DNA of 10,088 nt from Bacteroidales bacterium UBA3382. Its GTDB lineage: Bacteria > Bacteroidota > Bacteroidia > Bacteroidales > UBA932. This document shows, in pieces, positions 1-6,404 of this stretch. Below the pieces are notes generated by a model. That model was not told the origin of the DNA and made no database searches. It saw nothing but the letters and a program-made list of their open reading frames with translations. Where the stretch lies: contig DEPW01000032.1 of assembly GCA_002358965.1 (NCBI GenBank), positions 1,923 through 12,010 on the forward strand, given 5' to 3'. A program made the position numbers and the translations under genes. How positions within the stretch are numbered: the stretch's first letter is position 1; every line of letters begins with the position of its first letter.

Positions 1-1290
1 GGAGAGATAGCCGCCGTGGCCGAAGGTGAGGCTGTGATCACTGTTAAAGCAGGGAATTTCTCGGCTACCTGTACGGTGACGGTGCTTACCCCCATTCTGG
101 AAGTATCTCCGTCTGTAGAGGAACTCGTTTTTGAAGGCGTGCGTACAAGGACGCAGGAGTTTGCCGTGACAACAACCGCAACCGAATGGACGGCCGAGCC
201 TGATGCGGACTGGCTCAGCGTTGAATACACCGAGGGCGGCTTTGTCCTGAATGCATCGGCCAATCTTTCCACGGAGGTAGGCCGTGAAGGGACTGTCACC
301 GTTTCGGCCGAGGGTTACGAGCCGGTTTCGATTCCGGTAAGGCAGGCCGAGATGAAGATGTATATCGCCGGAAATGACAATTCCACTGCCTGCTATTGGC
401 TGAACGGCGAGAAAGTGACGGTCGGGCCTGAAAACGGTTCTTTCGTTCAAGGCATCGCCATTGAGAGTGACGGCACTGTGCATTGTGTCGGCCGTGAAGG
501 TATAGGGCAGAGCTATGCCGCATATTGGAGCGAGGAATTGGGTTGGAACATGTTCCAGCCGTACGACCAGTGCCAAGGCAATGCGGTCGGTGTCGCGGTC
601 GACGAAGGAACAGGGGATGTTTATTTCTCTGCGTATTATTATTTCTTCAATCCGGATTATACGCAGACAACGGTTTCGGGTTACCACAAGAACCTCATAT
701 GGAACCCTCTTACCCCTGAAGACCAGGGAGCCAGCCAGGTCGGAGATATAGTGTTCCAGGACGGAAGTCTTTATCTCCTTCTTAATGAAGGCAATGTATG
801 GTATTATACAGTTAACGGCGACAGGTACGAACTGGACTATCTGGGCGAAGGCAACTATCCGTCGAGCATGTTTGTCAAAGACGGCGATGTATATGTCGGC
901 GGCTGGTATCTGACGCAGGACGGCGGCGAATATATCTATGCTCCATGCTACTGGAAGAACGGCGAAGGCGTGGAACTGGCTCTCGAGTACGGCTGCCCTT
1001 ATGATATATATGTCGATGAAGAGGACAATGTATGGCTTGCAGGCTCAAAAGGGTCGGGACTGGATCGTTGTGCAGCATATTGGAAAAACAATGAGCCTTC
1101 CGTCGATGTGTCTTCATACGCCAACGGCTGCGCCGTCAGCATAGATGTAATTGACGGCAATATCATCATTGCCGGTTTCGAAGGCGCGTACCCGGGCAAT
1201 TCCGTGCTTAAGTACTGGATTAACGGTGAAGAAACAGCCATATCCGACGGCTCCACTTCCTGCGCGGGCGAGGCTACTGTGATTATCTGA
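1..1290 (+). CDS. Surface protein, 3' part: Big_2 end, BACON domain, seven-unit propeller (5' end outside window)
   Basis: The frame is open from base 1, so the gene starts upstream. The GTG at 16 lies inside a Big_2 repeat and is not a credible start. Counting from the first visible codon (429 residues): residues 1-28 are the end of a Big_2 immunoglobulin-like repeat (VAEGEAVITVKAG, then CTVTV). Residues about 33-116 are a BACON domain (EWTAEPDADWLSVE, ending VSIPVRQAE). Residues about 119-429 hold seven similar units, each a strand such as VYVGG, VWLAG or IIIAG followed by a motif like CYWKNGE, AAYWKNNE or KYWINGE. This spacing fits a seven-bladed beta-propeller. BACON domains are common in Bacteroidota secreted and surface proteins and are thought to bind carbohydrate or mucin. 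By analogy this is an exported, probably lipid-anchored surface protein, but its signal peptide is out of view. No catalytic motif was recognised. Domain calls are firm for Big_2/BACON and moderate for the propeller. Confidence 0.85.
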   Translation, partial: GEIAAVAEGEAVITVKAGNFSATCTVTVLTPILEVSPSVEELVFEGVRTRTQEFAVTTTATEWTAEPDADWLSVEYTEGGFVLNASANLSTEVGREGTVTVSAEGYEPVSIPVRQAEMKMYIAGNDNSTACYWLNGEKVTVGPENGSFVQGIAIESDGTVHCVGREGIGQSYAAYWSEELGWNMFQPYDQCQGNAVGVAVDEGTGDVYFSAYYYFFNPDYTQTTVSGYHKNLIWNPLTPEDQGASQVGDIVFQDGSLYLLLNEGNVWYYTVNGDRYELDYLGEGNYPSSMFVKDGDVYVGGWYLTQDGGEYIYAPCYWKNGEGVELALEYGCPYDIYVDEEDNVWLAGSKGSGLDRCAAYWKNNEPSVDVSSYANGCAVSIDVIDGNIIIAGFEGAYPGNSVLKYWINGEETAISDGSTSCAGEATVII

Positions 1291-1323
1291 CGGACAACAA
1301 ATATTTAGAGGTTTATATGTGAT

Positions 1324-1362
1324 GTTACGGTCCCGGAGGCGTCCGCTTTCCGGGACTGTAAC
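1324..1362 (+). terminator. Hairpin terminator after the propeller protein gene
   Basis: A 14-base stem (GTTACGGTCCCGGA at 1324-1337 against TCCGGGACTGTAAC at 1349-1362, one G.T wobble) encloses an 11-base loop, 34 bases after the stop codon. Only a weak T-rich stretch (ATATTTGT) follows, so termination may be partial. It also sits in the region leading to the next gene at 1433. Confidence 0.6.
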
Positions 1363-1432
1363 ATATTTGTAATGTGCGTCTTGTGAGAAACTGAATAAAA
1401 TTTTCATAACTTGCCGCAAAATTGGATGCGGC

Positions 1433-3058
1433 ATGTGGCACATACTGTTTATATTTTCTCTGGCCTCTGTCCAGATTCTCGACTCTTTGTCGCAGGTATG
1501 GAATGCGTACAACAAGGCCGGTGAGTACGAGGCATTGGTTTCTGAGACGAGGGGATGGTTGTACAAGGCCGTGGATGACAATGATACGGTCATGGTCTTG
1601 AAGTCCGGCCTGGCCATGGCGCAGGCTTTCATCTTTACGGAACAGTTCGACTCCGTAGAGACTTATCTCGGATATATTCAAAAGTATGAGACGGCGGGGA
1701 TGGATCCCCAGATAGGCGTGGGAATCAATACTATCAGGGGAATTTACAGTGTTAAGAGCGCGTCTGATTATTCAAAGGCTCTCCGGTATTATTATGAAGG
1801 ACTTTCATGGGCGGAGAGGGAAGGCAATGTGAACAATGTGCTTGCGGTTCTGTGCAATATAACCCAGATATTCTATATCCTCCATGACGAAAGCGGCAAG
1901 AGTTATGCGGACTCTGCCTGTGCTCTTATGCAGTCTAATGATGTAAGTGAATACATGCATGCCCATGTGCTGCTGTCCAAGGCGCAGATGGAATATCTTT
2001 CAGGAAACCGTGCAGAGGCAGCAGACCTTGTCGGTCATGCAAGGAATATAGCGGAAACTGAAGGACTTATGTCGCTGCTCACGGGGATATATCTCTTGTC
2101 TGCAGATATATTTATGGATGAAGGCAGTATGGCAGAAGCAGGCAAGTGCTATGAAGAGGCTTTGCGTTTCAGGGAGAGTTCCGAACCGAGCATAAGCGCA
2201 CTGGCCTGTCTGCACTATGGGAATTATTACAGGAGACAGGGACGGCATGAAGATGCCATAGCCGCGTATGAACTCGGAGCAGGGATGATGGGAGAAGCGG
2301 GAAGGAAGGATTTTTATGCTGCAATGGCGGAGACTTATTACATGACTGCGGCCAAGGACTCCGCGCTTAAATACTATAGGCTGAACCTTGATCTTGCCCG
2401 TAGGGATTCTTCACGGGTCAATGAACGACAGTTCAATGAATTGCTTCGTTCTTACCAGAAAGCGGAATATGAAAACGAACTCCAGAAACACGACCTTGAA
2501 CTTCTTAAGGAGCGCAAACGGCTCAATTCCATCTTGTATATAGCAATCATGGCCGTAATCGTTGCGTTGTCTGCTACGGTTCTGTATCTGAAACAGAAGG
2601 CCATGTACCGCAAACTCGCTTGCCAGCATGAACGCTTCAGGCGCAGGATGGATTCTGTGGCCAAGACTGAGGGTGTGTTTCCAAGGCATTCAAAAACCGA
2701 AGATGCCGATATGGAATTGTTCAAGAAGATGGAAAGGCTCATGACGGAGGACAAGGTGTTTTCCATAAAAGGACTTACTTTGGACAAAATGGCCGAAATA
2801 ATGGGTACTAACAGGACTTATGTGTCAAACGCCGTCAACAAATACGCGCAGATGGATTTCATAAGTTATGTCGATATGTACCGCATCAAAGAGGCTGCCG
2901 GGCTTATTTCAAAAAACGGCAATATCCCGGTAAAGGGGCTTGCCGACGCCGTCGGGTACAATTCAATCTCGGTTTTCTATAAGGCGTTCAGGAACGAGAC
3001 CGGCGTTACTCCCGGGCAATATGCAAAGTCGTTGCATTTTCCTGTTTCTGATTCGTAA
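1433..3058 (+). CDS. Membrane-anchored TPR protein with C-terminal AraC-type DNA-binding domain
   Basis: The protein has 541 residues. It starts with a short hydrophobic signal-like segment (MWHILFIFSLASVQ). Residues about 22-330 are helical with tetratricopeptide-like pairs (SKALRYYYEGLSWAEREGN near 114, AEAGKCYEEALRF near 235, EDAIAAYELGAGM near 273). A charged helix leads to one membrane helix at about 366-387. The C-terminus (about 445-533) is an AraC/HTH_18 domain with two helix-turn-helix motifs: LDKMAEIMGTNRTYVSNAV at 450-468 and VKGLADAVGYNSISVFYKAF at 500-519, the latter followed by VTPGQY. This layout, periplasmic TPR sensor, membrane helix and cytoplasmic AraC domain, is a known Bacteroidota regulator type. 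ATG 1433 is the only good start near the signal segment; no Shine-Dalgarno is seen. A role in controlling the downstream lipoprotein pair is inferred from position only. The ligand is unknown. Confidence 0.9.
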   Translation: MWHILFIFSLASVQILDSLSQVWNAYNKAGEYEALVSETRGWLYKAVDDNDTVMVLKSGLAMAQAFIFTEQFDSVETYLGYIQKYETAGMDPQIGVGINTIRGIYSVKSASDYSKALRYYYEGLSWAEREGNVNNVLAVLCNITQIFYILHDESGKSYADSACALMQSNDVSEYMHAHVLLSKAQMEYLSGNRAEAADLVGHARNIAETEGLMSLLTGIYLLSADIFMDEGSMAEAGKCYEEALRFRESSEPSISALACLHYGNYYRRQGRHEDAIAAYELGAGMMGEAGRKDFYAAMAETYYMTAAKDSALKYYRLNLDLARRDSSRVNERQFNELLRSYQKAEYENELQKHDLELLKERKRLNSILYIAIMAVIVALSATVLYLKQKAMYRKLACQHERFRRRMDSVAKTEGVFPRHSKTEDADMELFKKMERLMTEDKVFSIKGLTLDKMAEIMGTNRTYVSNAVNKYAQMDFISYVDMYRIKEAAGLISKNGNIPVKGLADAVGYNSISVFYKAFRNETGVTPGQYAKSLHFPVSDS

Positions 3059-3083
3059 AATAGTTGAATCCGAAAAAGAAAAG

Positions 3084-3116
3084 TTTGGATTAAAGGGCGG
3101 GCGGTGGATAAATTTG
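3084..3116 (+). promoter_or_regulatory. Bacteroidota-type promoter for the lipoprotein pair
   Basis: A -33 element TTTG (3084-3087) and a -7 element TAAATTTG (3109-3116, exact fit to TAnnTTTG) are 21 bases apart. This is the Bacteroidota housekeeping sigma pattern. Transcription would begin near 3123, leaving a leader of about 20 bases before ATG 3145. The leader is A-rich and has no Shine-Dalgarno, as is usual in this phylum. Confidence 0.8.
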
Positions 3117-3144
3117 TGAAAATTAAAATTCAAATCCATAAAGC

Positions 3145-4401
3145 ATGAAAAAAATTACATCTTTTTTATTCGCTATCGCAACGATGGCCTTTTTATTACA
3201 GGGCTGTAATGAAAAACCCGAACCACCGGCTCCGCCGGTTCTGGAAGAAGTCGTATTGAGTATGGATGAGGCAGTGATGAAAAAAGGGGAAACCCTGTCT
3301 TTGACTTATACTCTTGTGCCGGAAGAAGTTTCATGCGAGCAGGTGCTCTGGCTGTCTTCCGAGCCGTCCGTTGCCACGGTTGATCAGGAAGGCAATGTTA
3401 CGGCTGTTTCTACAGGAACGGCTGAAATAACTCTTACGATAGACTCAAAATCGGATGTTTGCAAGGTTACCGTCGATCCTGTCCTGCCGCAGGACATAGT
3501 TTTCGATGTGACCGAACACAGGTTGCTTGTCGGCGGTTCATTTAAGATAAATGCCACTGTACTTCCTGAAGATGCGGATGACAAGTCTTTGGAATGGTCG
3601 TCTTCGGACGAGTCGGTTGCAGTTGTTGCTGATGACGGTACTGTTTCCGCTGTTGCGGCAGGTTCAGCTGTCATAACTGCCCTATGCGGGGAAATTACTG
3701 CCGAATGCGTTGTTACGGTGATACCTATGCCTCAATTAGGAGATTACTATTATTCGGATGGAACATGGTCAACAGAATTGGATGCTTCCAAAGAGACAAT
3801 CGGCCTTGTTTTTTACATTACCCCGGATTATACGAGCGGGAAAATCCTGTCTCTTGATGAGTTTTACAATCCTGAAGGCGGCGAGTATGCTTCATATACC
3901 AAATGGTGCACGGGTGAGATGGAATATGTCGGTTGCAGCCATGAATTCGAGGGGCGTCTCAATATGGAAATCATGAAGGAGCATCCTGGATGGGAAGAAA
4001 ATTATCCACCATTCAAGTGGTGTGCGGACAAGACCGACGGAGGTCTGGAATGGTATCTTCCTGCAACAGCCGAACTCAGGCAGATGCTTTGCGGGATGGT
4101 AGGCTACAAATGGATGAACGAAGGTGCTGATGAAGAAAACAATGAAATCAACGACTGGGGCGATAACGAGCGTTATCTCAATGGGTCTGAATATGCCGAC
4201 GAGAAGGAAGCCTTTAATGCCAGAGTGGTGGCTGCAGGGGGTGAGCCTTTGGAATGCGGTGGAAACATGTATTGGGCTAGTAATGAGCAGGATGCCAATT
4301 ATGCCGGGAAAATAGTTTTCCTTACAGGGATGACACAGGGATTCAAGAAGTCAGACCCTTACGGCAGGGTGCGTCCTATAGCAATCTTTACAATAGAATG
4401 A
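3145..4401 (+). CDS. Surface lipoprotein with two Big_2 repeats and an Lcl/DUF1566-like C-terminal domain
   Basis: The protein has 418 residues. A lipoprotein signal peptide (MKKITSFLFAIATMAFLLQGC) puts the lipidated cysteine at residue 21, followed by a charged, proline-rich linker. Two Big_2 immunoglobulin-like repeats follow: about 35-111 (SVATVDQEGNVTAVSTGTAE) and about 115-193 (SVAVVADDGTVSAVAAGSAV). The C-terminal part, about 198-416, has the marks of the Lcl/DUF1566 domain: a YYYSDGTW opening, WYLPATAELRQM at 303, YWASNE at 376 and a YGRVRPIAIF ending. It contains several cysteines (255, 264, 293, 316, 371) that could form disulfides. The Lcl domain is named after a Legionella collagen-like adhesin, so binding at the cell surface is plausible, but no ligand can be read from the sequence. 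The gene overlaps its paralogue by ATGA and has its own promoter at 3084-3116. Confidence 0.87.
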   Translation: MKKITSFLFAIATMAFLLQGCNEKPEPPAPPVLEEVVLSMDEAVMKKGETLSLTYTLVPEEVSCEQVLWLSSEPSVATVDQEGNVTAVSTGTAEITLTIDSKSDVCKVTVDPVLPQDIVFDVTEHRLLVGGSFKINATVLPEDADDKSLEWSSSDESVAVVADDGTVSAVAAGSAVITALCGEITAECVVTVIPMPQLGDYYYSDGTWSTELDASKETIGLVFYITPDYTSGKILSLDEFYNPEGGEYASYTKWCTGEMEYVGCSHEFEGRLNMEIMKEHPGWEENYPPFKWCADKTDGGLEWYLPATAELRQMLCGMVGYKWMNEGADEENNEINDWGDNERYLNGSEYADEKEAFNARVVAAGGEPLECGGNMYWASNEQDANYAGKIVFLTGMTQGFKKSDPYGRVRPIAIFTIE

Positions 4402-5396
4402 GTGTTATGAAGAGAATAATATTGTTCGCAATTCTTGCGGCAGCCTTGTTTGCCTGCCGCAAGGAAACCCCTCAGATTCCTCCTGAACCTCAGCCTCCTG
4501 TGGAAATCGTGGAGGTTGACAGCATCTGGCTTGCAACGGAGAAAACAATCATCCAAGTCGGTGTAACTGAACAGTTGGAGGCAGGATATTCTCCTTCTGA
4601 AGCCGCTTTCAAGGGTTTCAAATGGGAGACATCCGACAGCCTTGTGGCGTCTGTGGATGCTTTGGGGCGTGTTTCCGGAGTGTCTGCCGGGTTCGCCGAC
4701 ATTACCGTAAGGTATGAGGATTTTTCAGTGTCATGCAAGGTTATGGTAAAAGATCCGGCGGCATATCAGATAGGTTATTACTATTATTCCGACGGAACCA
4801 GTTCATATGATTTAGACCCGATGAAAGTACCCCTTGGTATCATATTTTATGTCAATCCTGACGGGAAAGGCGGCAAGATGCTTAATGTCGAGGAAGGAGA
4901 CCGTATCTGGGGCATTCCCGGCGAGGATGGCGCAAATGATGAATATGATGGTTTTTCAAATACGGAGCAGATAATGCAGCGCGAGGAATATCGGTATAGA
5001 TACCCTGTGGTGGCATGGTGCGAGGATCTGCGTACTGCCGCTGTTGACTGGTATTTGCCGGCAAAATATGAGTTGCAGCAGATTTATGCAGGTGCAAGCG
5101 GACTGCAATGGGTTGAAAACGGGGCTGACGAGTTTTTTGGCCAGGTCAATGCCTGGGGTGTGAATGTGTCTGTCTTGAAAGATGAAAAATATCTTAAGGC
5201 CAGAAAGGAATTCAATCGCAGGATAGGTCTTGTTCCAGGAGGTGTCGGAATCGAGTTTGACAGGGGTAATGCCTATTGGTCATCGACTGAAGAAAATGCG
5301 AACGATGTCTGGCTTCTTGCTTTGAAGAATGGTATCATGAATACCTCCGGGAAAGATTCCGGGTACGGGAGGATACGGGCGATAGCGGTATTTTAG
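4398..5396 (+). CDS. Paralogous surface lipoprotein with one Big_2 repeat and an Lcl/DUF1566-like domain
   Basis: The protein has 332 residues from ATG 4398, which overlaps the previous stop (ATGA) and suggests translational coupling. ATG 4407, three codons later, gives a more typical signal peptide (MKRIILFAILAAALFAC) and may be the true start. The lipobox LFAC places the lipidated cysteine at residue 20, followed by a proline-rich linker. One Big_2 repeat spans about 38-119 (SVDALGRVSGVSAGFADITV). The C-terminal domain (about 123-332) matches that of the preceding gene in order: YYYSDGTSSYDLD, WYLPAKYELQQ at 218, ENGADE at 240, YWSSTEEN at 293 and a GYGRIRAIAVF end. The pair therefore arose by tandem duplication, with one Big_2 repeat lost here or gained in the neighbour. 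It is probably an outer-membrane surface protein. The ligand is unknown and no catalytic motif was recognised. Confidence 0.87.
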   Translation: MSVMKRIILFAILAAALFACRKETPQIPPEPQPPVEIVEVDSIWLATEKTIIQVGVTEQLEAGYSPSEAAFKGFKWETSDSLVASVDALGRVSGVSAGFADITVRYEDFSVSCKVMVKDPAAYQIGYYYYSDGTSSYDLDPMKVPLGIIFYVNPDGKGGKMLNVEEGDRIWGIPGEDGANDEYDGFSNTEQIMQREEYRYRYPVVAWCEDLRTAAVDWYLPAKYELQQIYAGASGLQWVENGADEFFGQVNAWGVNVSVLKDEKYLKARKEFNRRIGLVPGGVGIEFDRGNAYWSSTEENANDVWLLALKNGIMNTSGKDSGYGRIRAIAVF

Positions 5397-5421
5397 AGGG
5401 AAATACGATTATCCGCAAAAT

Positions 5422-5431
5422 CCCCCCCCCC
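5422..5431 (+). repeat. Ten-cytosine homopolymer tract
   Basis: Ten consecutive C residues lie in the 191-base gap between the lipoprotein pair and the DUF2284 gene, about 155 bases before its start. They are followed by a further C-rich stretch (CTCCC; the C10 itself is preceded by AAAAT). Such tracts can change length by slipped replication, and read length errors are also common in them. Confidence 0.7.
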
Positions 5432-5466
5432 TCCCTGCCATCTGCCAACAAAGATTCTTAAGGTAT

Positions 5467-5515
5467 GTATGCTTTGAGCACGCACGCGACGCAAGTCTCT
5501 GTGTTTGGAGCATAC
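5467..5515. repeat. Inverted repeat GTATGCT / AGCATAC upstream of the DUF2284 gene
   Basis: GTATGCT at 5467-5473 is mirrored exactly by AGCATAC at 5509-5515, with 35 bases between. The right arm lies within GGAGCATACTGC (5507-5518), which recurs in inverted orientation at 6277-6288 upstream of the flavoprotein gene. It could be a regulator site or an RNA stem. No T-tract follows, so it is not a standard terminator. Confidence 0.45.
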
Positions 5516-5536
5516 TGCTATAGGGATTAGTATTTT

Positions 5537-5572
5537 TAGGGATAATTTTGCAGGTAAAAAAGTTTAACTTTG
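5537..5572 (+). promoter_or_regulatory. Two candidate -7 boxes for the DUF2284 gene
   Basis: Two exact TAnnTTTG boxes occur: TAATTTTG (5543-5550) and TAACTTTG (5565-5572). Neither has a clear TTTG at the usual -33 distance. Use of the second would start transcription near 5579, only about nine bases before ATG 5588, so the mRNA would be almost leaderless. The first lies in TAGGGATAATTTTGCAG (5537-5553), a motif repeated with one mismatch at 6341-6357 before the flavoprotein gene. An AGGGAT copy also sits 16 bases upstream (5522-5527). Confidence 0.5.
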
Positions 5573-5587
5573 TCCCGAAATGCGGTT

Positions 5588-6127
5588 ATGGCATCTGTGG
5601 AAAAACATATTGTATTGCCAATGGCGGAATATATCCGTCAGTTCCGTGATGTCGGGCGTTTTGAGGGCTATTGCCGGACTTGTACCAGATACGGTACATG
5701 TTGGGCTTGTCCGCCATTTGATTTCAATACTGATGAGTTGCTTGCCGAGTACGGGAACATCCTGCTCTTTGCGGTTAAGGTTGATGTACCTTCCGGCCTT
5801 ACTGACAGTGCCGCACTTCTGGATTCGGTGAGGGCTGTGATGGACGGGGATCTTCTTGTGAAAGAAGCGGAACTTTCGGGGAGGGCGTTCTTCGCAGGCA
5901 CGTGCAGGCTTTGCGGAGCGGCTGCCGGAGACTATGGGGGAGGTGCCGGCTGCACCAGAAAGGCAGGTCTTCCTTGCAGGCATCCGGAGAGGGTTCGCCC
6001 GTCTCTGGAATCTTTCGGATTCGACATAGGGAAAACGACAATGGAACTATTCGGCATTGAACTGAAATGGGGGCGTGGAGGTTCGCTGCCGGAGTATTAT
6101 GTTCTGGTTGGCGGAGTGGCGTTTTGA
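5588..6127 (+). CDS. DUF2284 family cysteine-rich metal-binding protein
   Basis: The protein has 179 residues from ATG 5588. The frame also opens at a TTG at 5570, but that overlaps a candidate -7 box, so ATG 5588 is preferred. Eight cysteines form two clusters. The first is C29-x2-C32, then YGTCWACPPF with C38 and C41. The second is C106-x2-C109, C122 and C130, the last within the signature GLPCRHPERVRPSLESFGFD. These features and the length match DUF2284, annotated as predicted metal-binding proteins. The cysteine spacing suggests an iron-sulfur cluster or zinc, but the function of the family is not established. No signal peptide is seen, so it is probably cytoplasmic. The next gene, a flavoprotein on the same strand, begins 277 bases later with its own promoter-like region, so the two are neighbours rather than a tight operon. 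Shared upstream motifs hint at common regulation. Confidence 0.85.
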   Translation: MASVEKHIVLPMAEYIRQFRDVGRFEGYCRTCTRYGTCWACPPFDFNTDELLAEYGNILLFAVKVDVPSGLTDSAALLDSVRAVMDGDLLVKEAELSGRAFFAGTCRLCGAAAGDYGGGAGCTRKAGLPCRHPERVRPSLESFGFDIGKTTMELFGIELKWGRGGSLPEYYVLVGGVAF

Positions 6128-6223
6128 ATGGCAGTTTTGCCTGCACGGCGTGCTTCCCCGCAGAGAAAGTACATCTGTCGATAAATATCAGGATTATCGC
6201 AAAAATACCCCTTGTATGGGGGG

Positions 6224-6310
6224 AGTGCCAAGGATTTGCCCGAATCACGGGCACTTTCCCGGTAAAATGCCTTCCGGCAGTATGCTCCGGGCGTGGCCCA
6301 AAGAAGGCGT
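6224..6310 (+). other. GC-rich region with overlapping alternative hairpins
   Basis: Most of the 277-base gap before the flavoprotein gene is non-coding. Within it AGTGCC (6224-6229) can pair with GGCACT (6250-6255), or TGCCCG (6237-6242) with CGGGCA (6248-6253), but not both. A second stem joins ATGCCTTC (6267-6274) to GAAGGCGT (6303-6310), with GGGC-GTG-GCCC nested inside. No T-tract follows, and I could not match it to a known riboswitch. It lies upstream of the likely promoter, so it may be the 3' untranslated part of the DUF2284 transcript. Confidence 0.35.
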
Positions 6311-6340
6311 ACCCGGTTATTCTTCAAGGGATATTTTGTA

Positions 6341-6357
6341 TAGGGATATTTTTGCAG
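6341..6357 (+). promoter_or_regulatory. Candidate -7 region of the flavoprotein gene promoter
   Basis: TATTTTTG (6347-6354) fits TAnnTTTG and lies in TAGGGATATTTTTGCAG (6341-6357), which differs by one base from 5537-5553 upstream of the DUF2284 gene. Another AGGGAT sits 15 bases upstream (6327-6332), mirroring the 16-base spacing there. No clear -33 TTTG is present at the standard distance. Transcription would start near 6361. Confidence 0.5.
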
Positions 6358-6370
6358 ATAATCATTATTT
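6356..6370. promoter_or_regulatory. Possible Fur/PerR-like operator
   Basis: AGATAATCATTATTT contains a perfect 5-1-5 palindrome ATAAT-C-ATTAT. It matches 11 of 14 defined positions of the Fur 7-1-7 pattern TGATAATnATTATCA. It lies directly after the -7 box, where a repressor would block transcription. AT-rich sequence can match by chance, so this is tentative. Confidence 0.3.
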
Positions 6371-6391
6371 ATTATCTTGCAATGCTTTTAT

Positions 6392-6397
6392 AGGAGG
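6392..6397 (+). promoter_or_regulatory. Strong Shine-Dalgarno that fixes the flavoprotein start
   Basis: AGGAGG ends seven bases before ATG 6405. Such a perfect site is unusual here, since the other genes in the window lack one. It shows that the open frame running back to 6075, into the DUF2284 gene, is not translated as part of this protein. Confidence 0.85.
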
Positions 6398-6404
6398 ATA
6401 TTTT

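Noticed and set aside
1362..1413. Promoter for the TPR-AraC gene (CATATTTG at 1362 or ATAACTTG at 1406)
   Set aside because: Both deviate from TAnnTTTG in the first two positions or the T run, and no -33 TTTG is correctly spaced, so I could not support a promoter call.
6075..6404. N-terminal extension of the flavoprotein frame back into the DUF2284 gene
   Set aside because: The extension is not protein-like, overlaps another gene, and a perfect Shine-Dalgarno marks ATG 6405, where homology to the flavoprotein family begins.
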